Assembly: GCA_003648245.1 (NCBI GenBank)
Contig: QMOO01000086.1
Coordinates: 1-5,158, forward strand
Direction: 5' to 3'
Origin: Caldisericota bacterium
Lineage (GTDB): Bacteria > Caldisericota > Caldisericia > B22-G15
Length of the DNA: 5,158 nt
Within the stretch, counting starts at the first letter, position 1. Each line of letters opens with the position of its first letter. Positions 1 through 5,158 of this stretch are shown here, piece by piece. Under the pieces are notes generated by a model. The model had not been told where the DNA came from, ran no database searches, and saw nothing but the letters and a program-made list of their open reading frames with translations. The position numbers and the translations under genes were made by a program.

Positions 1-12
1 ATAATAAATCAA

Positions 13-777
13 ATGAAGAGGATATATCTTATTGACGGAAGTTCACTTTTGTTCAGAACATATTTTGCATTACCACCCTTAATGACAACAAAGGGAGAGC
101 CAACAGGTGCAGTTTATGGATTTGTCAGAATACTGTTAAATCTGTTGGAAAATAACAGTATTGATTACATTGGAGTAAGCTTTGATAAAGGGAAGCCCGT
201 TTTCAGGCTCGAGAAACTTCCAGAGTACAAAGCACAGAGACCAAAACCACCAGAGGATATATCAATTCAGAAGGAGAGATTAAAGGAAATCCTTAACGCC
301 TTTGGAATATCCGTTATTGAGATTCCAGGTTTTGAAGGAGACGACATAATTGGAACCATAAAAAAAATGGCTGATAAAGAAAATCTTTACACAGTAATTG
401 TGACAGGGGACAGGGATTTACTTCAACTACTTACAGACAACTCTGAGGTACTCCTTACAAAAAAGGGGATAAGTCAAATAGAGAAAGTTACAAAAGAAGA
501 CTTTGTAAAAAAATATGGTATAGAACCTTTAAGGCTTTCTGAAATTAAAGCTCTTACAGGAGATAAATCAGACAACATTCCAGGCGTTCCGGGAATTGGT
601 GAAAAGACAGCTATAACCCTACTGAAAAAATATGGTTCTCTGGAGAAACTCATTGAAAATCCACCAAAGGGTAAAATTGGAGATTTGATAAAAGAATATA
701 GCAAACAAATCCTTACTGCTAAAGAAATAGCAACTATCAAAACCGATGTTCCTGTGAACCTAAATATTGAAGATTAA
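13..777 (+). CDS. polA: DNA polymerase I, 5'-nuclease (FEN-like) domain, ended by an in-frame TAA
   Basis: This 254-residue product is the complete 5'-3' exonuclease/flap endonuclease domain of DNA polymerase I, which removes RNA primers and flaps during Okazaki fragment maturation and repair. It opens with the family N-terminus (LIDGSSLLFR, Asp8). The metal-binding acids are present: E108/D110/D111 in FEGDD, D133 and D135 in TGDRD, and D184 and D187 in GDKSDNIPG. A helix-hairpin-helix (PGVPGIGEKT, about 190-199) follows. All catalytic acids are kept, so the domain should be active. The ATG at 13 matches the usual family start; no Shine-Dalgarno sequence is visible in the 12 preceding bases. 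The product stops just after the TDVPVNLNIED segment, where other Pol I proteins continue into the linker. The downstream polymerase part is in the same frame, so this is either a truly separate nuclease protein or the N-terminal part of an interrupted polA. Domain identity is very sure; the gene structure is not. Confidence 0.93.
   Translation: MKRIYLIDGSSLLFRTYFALPPLMTTKGEPTGAVYGFVRILLNLLENNSIDYIGVSFDKGKPVFRLEKLPEYKAQRPKPPEDISIQKERLKEILNAFGISVIEIPGFEGDDIIGTIKKMADKENLYTVIVTGDRDLLQLLTDNSEVLLTKKGISQIEKVTKEDFVKKYGIEPLRLSEIKALTGDKSDNIPGVPGIGEKTAITLLKKYGSLEKLIENPPKGKIGDLIKEYSKQILTAKEIATIKTDVPVNLNIED
775..777 (+). other. In-frame TAA stop interrupting polA at the domain boundary
   Basis: A single TAA separates the 5'-nuclease part from the polymerase part. 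Both flanks are in the same frame, and reading straight through restores an ordinary Pol I of about 821 residues, so no frameshift is involved. After the stop the frame continues RKRELNRNRLLRLFPELGF, which resembles the Pol I linker after the nuclease domain (Taq: KRREPDRERLRAFLERLEF). One substitution (for example TTA, CAA, GAA or AAA to TAA) would explain it. TAA also ends the nuclease gene at 3787-3789, so it appears to be a normal stop codon in this genome. Confidence 0.9.
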
Positions 778-933
778 AGAAAAAGAGAACTGAATAGAAA
801 CAGGCTTCTTAGGTTATTCCCCGAGCTTGGGTTTGACAAATTACTTGAAAAGTTTACCCAAAAAAAAGAGGAAATCCTTTTAAAAGAGGTCGAGGAGAAA
901 AAAATTGTATCACATAAAGAAATATCTTTTATT
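778..933 (+). other. Open, untranslated-or-readthrough polA linker between the two coding parts
   Basis: These 52 codons contain no further stop in the polA frame and keep coding character: a basic linker helix (RNRLLRLFPELGFDKLLEKF) followed by the first strand region of the 3'-5' exonuclease-like domain (about 915-936). There is no in-frame ATG or TTG. Possible non-standard restarts are CTG at 790 after a purine-rich stretch, and ATT at 904 placed 6 nt after GAGGAG (892-897). Conserved coding here argues that the stop is recent or artefactual, or that the Klenow part is translated from a rare start upstream of GTG 934. No promoter or terminator is evident. Confidence 0.75.
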
Positions 934-2478
934 GTGAAAAAGAATGCAGTCTATTTTTATAGTGATTCTGGAATTTTCAAAGGTTCGAGGGAGGATTTTG
1001 ATAGAATAGTAAACTCAAAGGTCTCATACACTCATGGATTTAAAGAGGAGCTTTCATACCTTTTTCCCTTTAACGAAAAGAGAAATGTCTTCGACACAGA
1101 AATTGCAGCGTATCTATTAAACCCTTCAAGGAAATCCTATTCCCTATCATCACTATTTCCATTATACCTGGGAGAAGGTTTAAGCTTTGAAAAGGAAGAG
1201 GAGTTACTTCCAAAAATACTATCCCTTGGAAGAATACTTAAGAAGAAAATAGAGGAAGAAAATCTTGACAAGATTCTTTATGAAGTGGAACTACCCCTTT
1301 CTCATGTTCTTTCAGAGACAGAAATAGTTGGAATTAAGGTTGATAGAAAGAAACTCATTGAGATAAGAAATGAACTTAGAAAGAGGGTTATAGAGATAGT
1401 TAAAGAAATTTCAGATATATCTGGTTTTTCAATAAATCCTGCCTCTCCAAAACAGGTGAGTTATCTTCTATTTGAGAAGCTGGGACTCCCAAGAATTAAA
1501 AAGACAAAGAGTGGTTACTCGACTGATCAGGAAACATTGTTCAAGCTAAGGGAACTTCATCCAGTGGTTGATAAGATTCTCGAGTTCAGGGAAATAAATA
1601 AATTGCTCACAACATATTTTGAGGTTCTTCCAAAACTTGTTGATGAGAATGATAGGATTCACACAAAATTTATTCAAACTGGAACAGCCACAGGAAGGCT
1701 TGCATCCAGAGAACCAAACCTTCAAAATATACCGATAAGAAGTGAGATTGGGAAGAAAGTCAGGGAATCCTTTATAGCCGAAGATGGTTTCGTTCTTGGA
1801 TCCTTTGATTACTCCCAGATTGAATTAAGAATACTTGCCCATTTCTCTAAGGATGAGAGATTAATAAAAGCTTTTAGAGAGGGGAAAGATATTCATAGAG
1901 AAACTGCCTCAGGTATTTTTGGTGTACCTCCAGATAAGGTAACCAAATCTTTAAGAAGAAAGGCAAAAACAATAAATTATGGAATAATTTATGGTATGAG
2001 CCCACACGGACTTGCGAAGGAACTTGGAATTTCTGATACTGAGGCAAAGAGATACATTGATAGATACTTTGAGAGGTTTTCAGGGGTTAGAAAATTTATA
2101 GACGAACTAATTGAAAAAGCAAAGAAAAACGGCTATGTGGAAACAATTCTTGGAAGAAAAAGGTATGTTCCAGAACTTAACTCAAAAAATCATAACACAA
2201 GAAAACTTGGAGAGAGAATAGCTATAAATTCACCAATACAGGGCTCTGGTGCAGATATCATAAAGATAGCAATGGTCAATGTATGGAGAAAGCTAAGGGG
2301 TAAAAAATCTAGAATAGTTCTACAGATACACGATGAATTACTTGTTGAAATTAAAGAGGAAGAGGCTGATGAGGTGAAGGAGATAGTTAAAAGAGAAATG
2401 GAAAACACTTTAAGTCTTGATGTTCCAGTTATTGTAGATGCTGGAATTGGAAAAAACTGGCTGGAGTGTAAAACATGA
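934..2478 (+). CDS. polA: DNA polymerase I, degenerate 3'-5' exonuclease and polymerase domains (Klenow-like part)
   Basis: This part is the family A DNA polymerase that fills gaps in replication and repair. Residue numbers are from GTG 934. Residues 1 to about 110 are the 3'-5' exonuclease-like domain. The Asp of motif II survives (FDTEIAAYLL, D54), but no motif I DxE or motif III YxxxD is present, so proofreading is predicted absent, as in Taq. The polymerase domain is complete. The thumb/palm region carries TGRLASREPNLQNIP. Motif A is DYSQIELR (D292, steric-gate E297). Motif B is R341, K345, Y349 and Y353 in RRKAKTINYGIIYG. Motif C is HDE (D467, E468). Y349 stands where most Pol I enzymes have Phe (Taq F667, E. 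coli F762). GTG 934 is a weak start: it has no clear ribosome site and cuts into the first strand of the exonuclease domain, so translation probably begins upstream or by continuation of the frame from 13. The stop TGA overlaps the coaE ATG. Confidence 0.93.
   Translation: MKKNAVYFYSDSGIFKGSREDFDRIVNSKVSYTHGFKEELSYLFPFNEKRNVFDTEIAAYLLNPSRKSYSLSSLFPLYLGEGLSFEKEEELLPKILSLGRILKKKIEEENLDKILYEVELPLSHVLSETEIVGIKVDRKKLIEIRNELRKRVIEIVKEISDISGFSINPASPKQVSYLLFEKLGLPRIKKTKSGYSTDQETLFKLRELHPVVDKILEFREINKLLTTYFEVLPKLVDENDRIHTKFIQTGTATGRLASREPNLQNIPIRSEIGKKVRESFIAEDGFVLGSFDYSQIELRILAHFSKDERLIKAFREGKDIHRETASGIFGVPPDKVTKSLRRKAKTINYGIIYGMSPHGLAKELGISDTEAKRYIDRYFERFSGVRKFIDELIEKAKKNGYVETILGRKRYVPELNSKNHNTRKLGERIAINSPIQGSGADIIKIAMVNVWRKLRGKKSRIVLQIHDELLVEIKEEEADEVKEIVKREMENTLSLDVPVIVDAGIGKNWLECKT
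2463..2466 (+). promoter_or_regulatory. Shine-Dalgarno site for coaE
   Basis: GGAG lies 8 nt before ATG 2475, inside the last codons of polA. It supports the ATGA overlap start (ATG 2475-2477, TGA 2476-2478) and translational coupling between polA and coaE. Confidence 0.7.
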
Positions 2479-3074
2479 GATTAATAGGACTTACAGGGAA
2501 TATTGCGTGCGGCAAATCAAAAATAAGCGCCTATTTAAAAGAACATGGTTTTAAAATTATTGATGCTGATTCCTTGGGAAAAATAATACTCTCAAGAGAA
2601 GAGGTAAAGAATAAAGTCGTAAGAACATTTGGTAAGGAAATACTTAAAGACGATTTTATAATTGACAGAAAAAAACTTGGAAACATAGTATTTTCCTCAA
2701 AGGAAAATCTCGAAAAGCTAAACAGAATCACACTCCCCCCCCTTACAAAGCTTGTAAAAACCAAGATAAGGGAACTCAAGAGAAAGAAAGTGAAGTATGG
2801 AGTGCTTGATGCCGCAATCCTAATTGAGGCAATGTGGGATAGGTTTGTGCACGAAGTCTGGGTAGTTTATGCAAAGCCTGAAGTTCAACTTGAAAGACTG
2901 ATGAAAAGAGAGGACTTTACAAAAGAGGAGGCTTTAAACAGAATCAATGCACAGATGCCCATAGAAGAAAAGATAAAAAGGGCAGATGTGGTAATAGACA
3001 ACTCTGGAGATTGGGAAGAAACAAAAAAACAGGTTGATAAAGCCTTAAAGAGGTTCCTTGAAGATGAGACTTAG
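2475..3074 (+). CDS. coaE: Dephospho-CoA kinase
   Basis: This 199-residue cytosolic P-loop kinase phosphorylates the ribose 3'-OH of dephospho-CoA, the last step of coenzyme A synthesis. The length is typical of the family. The Walker A motif is at the N-terminus (G8 to S15, GNIACGKS). The substrate-side DAD motif (D30, D32) follows. The core strand LDAAILIEA (111-119) corresponds to the family's PLLFE region. The lid and nucleotide-binding segment has QLERLMKRE (138-146), and the C-terminal signature is NAQMPIEEK then ADVVIDNSG (158-178). One oddity is that the usual His-Pro after the central helix reads Leu-Pro (L87-P88), encoded beside an eight-C run. The start is fixed by the ATGA overlap with polA and GGAG 8 nt upstream. 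polA and coaE also lie near each other in other bacteria, for example Bacillus. The end overlaps the next gene by 11 nt. Confidence 0.96.
   Translation: MRLIGLTGNIACGKSKISAYLKEHGFKIIDADSLGKIILSREEVKNKVVRTFGKEILKDDFIIDRKKLGNIVFSSKENLEKLNRITLPPLTKLVKTKIRELKRKKVKYGVLDAAILIEAMWDRFVHEVWVVYAKPEVQLERLMKREDFTKEEALNRINAQMPIEEKIKRADVVIDNSGDWEETKKQVDKALKRFLEDET
2735..2742 (+). repeat. C8 homopolymer tract inside coaE
   Basis: Eight consecutive C residues lie in an otherwise AT-rich gene and encode Leu-Pro-Pro-Leu across the CTC CCC CCC CTT codons. The coaE frame is intact on both sides, so the tract as given is in the coding phase. Such runs can slip during replication or be miscounted in sequencing. 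Confidence 0.9.
3047..3053 (+). promoter_or_regulatory. Shine-Dalgarno site that decides the nuclease start
   Basis: AAAGAGG within the end of coaE lies 10 nt before ATG 3064 but only 4 nt before the alternative TTG 3058. The longer spacing, the normal ATG codon and the family-like start MRLSFSK favour 3064. Confidence 0.55.
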
Positions 3075-3789
3075 CTTCTCCAAGATATGGACATACCTTG
3101 AGTGTCCACTAAAATTTTACTTTCAATACATCAAAAAACTTCCAACAAAACCAAAGCCTTATTTTTCTTTTGGTAAAAGCATTCACATTGCGCTTTCAGA
3201 ATTTCATAAACTTCCACCATATCCTCCTCTTAAATCTCTAATAGAATCTCTTACACAAAACTGGATAAGTGAAGGATACTCATCTAAAGAAGAAGAAATG
3301 AGGGAACTTGAAAGGGCAAAGGAGATCTTGAGAAGATACTATTTTAGAAACATATTTAACTATCAGAAAGCCTTTGCAGTAGAGCAGAGGGTAGTATTTA
3401 AAATAAACGGAATTGAAATAATAAGTTATATTGATAGGATCGATAAGATTGGAGATGATTATGAAATTGTGGAGTATAAAACCGGGAAAAATGGTTTAGC
3501 ATATAAATCACTGGGACTTCTTGACGAAAGCAATCTCCTTCAAATGTCAATATATAAGATTGCTGCTCAAGAAATACTTAAGAAAAAACCAAAGTACATT
3601 ACACTTTACTACCTGTCCTTACCTCAGGAAAAGATAAAGCTGGATATACCAGAAGAAAAAATAGAGGAGAGTAAGAACATTATCCTTGAGGTTTACAAAA
3701 AGATAGAGGAAGGATACTTTCCGAAAAGAGAGAACAAATTCTGTAATTTCTGTGATTTCAGAAAGGAGTGTGAATTATGGAAAAAATAA
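3064..3789 (+). CDS. PD-(D/E)XK nuclease, RecB/Cas4-like, with probable 4Fe-4S cluster
   Basis: This is a 241-residue single-domain nuclease of the RecB/AddB/Cas4 type, expected to cut or resect DNA in repair. Numbering is from ATG 3064. It begins with the family opening SFSKIWTYLECPLKFYF (C14), then GKSIHIAL (H41). The catalytic core is D124 in SYIDRID, then E137 and K139 in EIVEYKTGK, followed by Q160 and Y164 in QMSIY. The C-terminus has C227-x2-C230-x5-C236. C14 plus these three cysteines match the four-cysteine iron-sulphur arrangement of Cas4 and AddB. No helicase domain is attached and no cas gene is visible, so a Cas4 role in CRISPR adaptation is not supported. It may act alone or with a helicase encoded elsewhere. 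A TTG at 3058 in the same frame would add two residues. It overlaps coaE by 11 nt and gltX by 13 nt, so it is probably co-translated with both. The family is sure; the exact role is unknown. Confidence 0.9.
   Translation: MRLSFSKIWTYLECPLKFYFQYIKKLPTKPKPYFSFGKSIHIALSEFHKLPPYPPLKSLIESLTQNWISEGYSSKEEEMRELERAKEILRRYYFRNIFNYQKAFAVEQRVVFKINGIEIISYIDRIDKIGDDYEIVEYKTGKNGLAYKSLGLLDESNLLQMSIYKIAAQEILKKKPKYITLYYLSLPQEKIKLDIPEEKIEESKNIILEVYKKIEEGYFPKRENKFCNFCDFRKECELWKK
3763..3768 (+). promoter_or_regulatory. Strong Shine-Dalgarno site for gltX
   Basis: AAGGAG lies 8 nt before ATG 3777, inside the codons next to the last iron-sulphur cysteine of the nuclease. It is the best ribosome site in the window and fixes the gltX start within the preceding gene. 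Confidence 0.8.
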
Positions 3790-5158
3790 GAGTAAGATTT
3801 GCGCCTTCACCAACAGGCTTACTTCATATAGGTGGAGTTAGAACTGCCTTTATAAACTTTCTATTTGCAAGAAAAAATAACGGAAAATTTATACTGAGGA
3901 TTGAAGACACAGATGTAAAAAGATCAACAAAGGAAGCTGTAGATGCAATTTTAGATGGTTTGAAATGGCTTGGTATAGAGTGGGATGAAGGTCCATTCTT
4001 TCAAAGTGAAAGGTTTGACATCTACAATAAGTATCTTCAAAAATTGATAGATAAAGACATGGTGTATCCCTGCTTTTGCACAAAAGAGGAGATAGAGAGG
4101 GAAAGAGAAGAGGCAAAGAAAAAGGGAATACCATACAAATATTCTGGTAAATGTAGGAATCTATCAAAAGAAGAGAGGGAAGAAAGAATAAGAAAAGGGG
4201 ACAAGTATGTATGGAGATTCAAAGTTCCAGAGGGTGGTGTAAGATTTGAGGATTTAATAAAGGGAGATATGCATTTTATGAACTCTGTTCTTGATGATTT
4301 CATAATAGTTAGATCTGATGGAATACCTGTCTATAATTTCTCGTGCGTTGTTGATGATTTTGAAATGGGAATTACACATGTGGTAAGGGGTGAGGATCAC
4401 CTTTCAAACACACATAAGCAGATACTGATATATGAAGCACTGGGTATCAAACCACCTAAGTTTGGCCATCTGCCTTTAATACTTGGGAAGGACAGAGAAA
4501 AACTATCAAAAAGGCATGGTTCTGTATCTGTTGAGGAGTTTAAAAAGGAGGGTTTCCTGCCAGAAGCCATTATAAACTACATATTTCTTCTTGGTTTTTC
4601 ACTGAAAGGGGACAAGGAAATATTCTCCCTTTTAGAAATGATTGATGAGTTTTCCATTGATAAGGTATCAAGAACACCCAGTGTGTTTGACTATGAAAAG
4701 CTAAGGTGGATCAATGGCTATTACATAAGACATCTCTCCATAGAGGAATTAATGAAGCGAGGAAAGGAATTTATTCCAGATAGACTTATGGAAAAGGGAG
4801 TGGAATTTGTAAAGAGAGTTTTAAAGGAGATACAAGGAAATATAAAGGTGCTAAACGATATACCTTATCTTGTAGAGTATTTTATAAACGAACCGACCTA
4901 TGAAGATAGTAAAATAAAGGAAATAATTGAAGATGAAAGGGTTTCATCATTTCTTAAGAAATTTTTAAGCTCAATCAATACAATCGAACCCTTTGAAGCC
5001 ATAAACATAGAAAAAAAGATAAGGGAAATACTTGAGGAGATGGGAATAAAATTAAAAGTTATTGCTCAACCTCTCCGTTATCTTCTCACTGGAAGATTTG
5101 CTTCACCTCCTTTATTCACATTAATAGAGCTTCTTGGAAGGGAAACTGTAAAAGAAAG
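3777..5158 (+). CDS. gltX: Glutamyl-tRNA synthetase (3' end outside the window)
   Basis: This class I aminoacyl-tRNA synthetase attaches glutamate to tRNA in the cytosol. 460 codons are visible with no stop. The family is usually about 465-490 residues, so only a short C-terminal tail should be missing. The HIGH motif reads HIGG (17-20) within APSPTGLLHIGG, followed by RIEDTD. Cysteines C99 and C101 (YPCFC) with Y122 and C126 resemble the zinc-binding insert of E. coli GluRS. The catalytic fold continues with VVRGEDHLSNTHKQILIYEA and KMSKS as KLSKR (242-246). FDYEKLRWINGYYIR starts the helical C-terminal half. The anticodon-binding region ends with QPLRYLLTGRF and SPPLFTLIELLGRE. Whether it is discriminating or also charges tRNA-Gln cannot be judged here. 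The start at ATG 3777 is supported by AAGGAG 8 nt upstream; it overlaps the nuclease gene by 13 nt, which suggests coupling. No frameshift was found. Confidence 0.97.
   Translation, partial: MEKIRVRFAPSPTGLLHIGGVRTAFINFLFARKNNGKFILRIEDTDVKRSTKEAVDAILDGLKWLGIEWDEGPFFQSERFDIYNKYLQKLIDKDMVYPCFCTKEEIEREREEAKKKGIPYKYSGKCRNLSKEEREERIRKGDKYVWRFKVPEGGVRFEDLIKGDMHFMNSVLDDFIIVRSDGIPVYNFSCVVDDFEMGITHVVRGEDHLSNTHKQILIYEALGIKPPKFGHLPLILGKDREKLSKRHGSVSVEEFKKEGFLPEAIINYIFLLGFSLKGDKEIFSLLEMIDEFSIDKVSRTPSVFDYEKLRWINGYYIRHLSIEELMKRGKEFIPDRLMEKGVEFVKRVLKEIQGNIKVLNDIPYLVEYFINEPTYEDSKIKEIIEDERVSSFLKKFLSSINTIEPFEAINIEKKIREILEEMGIKLKVIAQPLRYLLTGRFASPPLFTLIELLGRETVKE

Noticed and set aside
1..12. A -10-like AT-rich sequence (ATAATAAAT) before polA as a promoter
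   Set aside because: Only 12 bases are visible, no -35 region can be examined, and such sequences are common by chance in AT-rich DNA.
474..740. Antisense open frame opposite the polA 5'-nuclease
   Set aside because: It lies entirely across conserved nuclease motifs on the other strand and its translation resembles no known protein; it is a shadow of an AT-rich, purine-biased gene.
775..777. Recoding of TAA as a sense codon, or programmed frameshifting in polA
   Set aside because: TAA ends the nuclease gene normally, I know of no bacterial code that reads TAA as sense, and both polA parts share one frame so no frameshift is needed.
2475..2522. Unusual P-loop (GKSK rather than GKST) in CoaE as a sign of inactivation
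   Set aside because: The residue after GKS varies in this family, and the remaining signature motifs are intact.
2190..2779. Antisense open frames opposite the polA 3' end and coaE
   Set aside because: Ser/Phe/Ile-rich translations with no recognisable motif, lying opposite well-supported genes.
3064..3789. Cas4 of a CRISPR adaptation module
   Set aside because: The cysteine and nuclease motifs fit, but no repeats, spacers or other cas genes are present and the neighbours are housekeeping genes.
3889..4303. Antisense open frames opposite gltX
   Set aside because: They overlap each other and the conserved GltX catalytic region, with low-complexity translations.

Overview
The window is a compact, gene-dense stretch of an AT-rich bacterial genome. 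All recognisable genes lie on the + strand. In order they are: polA (DNA polymerase I, interrupted by one in-frame TAA), coaE (dephospho-CoA kinase), a small stand-alone PD-(D/E)XK nuclease of the RecB/Cas4 type with a probable 4Fe-4S site, and gltX (glutamyl-tRNA synthetase, running off the right edge). Arginine is written almost only as AGA/AGG, isoleucine often as ATA, and the proteins are rich in Lys and Glu. With a Taq-sized polymerase that has lost its proofreading residues, this suggests a thermophilic bacterium, possibly from a poorly cultured lineage. The phylum cannot be fixed from this window, so that placement is inference.

Layout: 1-12 is the tail of an upstream spacer or gene. 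13-777 encodes the complete 5'-nuclease domain of Pol I and ends at TAA 775-777. 778-933 stays open in the same frame and still reads as Pol I linker sequence. 934-2478 holds the rest of the degenerate 3'-5' exonuclease domain and the complete polymerase domain. Ignoring the TAA, 13-2478 is a single frame of about 821 residues, close to Taq polymerase (832). The sequence therefore shows either a polA split exactly at the nuclease/Klenow boundary or a one-base nonsense change or sequencing error.

The next genes overlap head to tail: polA/coaE by 4 nt (ATGA), coaE/nuclease by 11 nt, and nuclease/gltX by 13 nt. Each downstream start has a Shine-Dalgarno-like sequence inside the preceding gene. 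This points to one transcript with translational coupling. No RNA gene, mobile element, CRISPR array, terminator or true intergenic region was seen.

The operon mixes DNA replication/repair (Pol I, nuclease), coenzyme A synthesis (CoaE) and translation (GltX). This looks like a compact housekeeping operon rather than a dedicated defence or mobile system. The points most worth following are the in-frame stop in polA, a natural Tyr at the Pol I position that controls dideoxynucleotide discrimination, and the Fe-S nuclease coupled to gltX.
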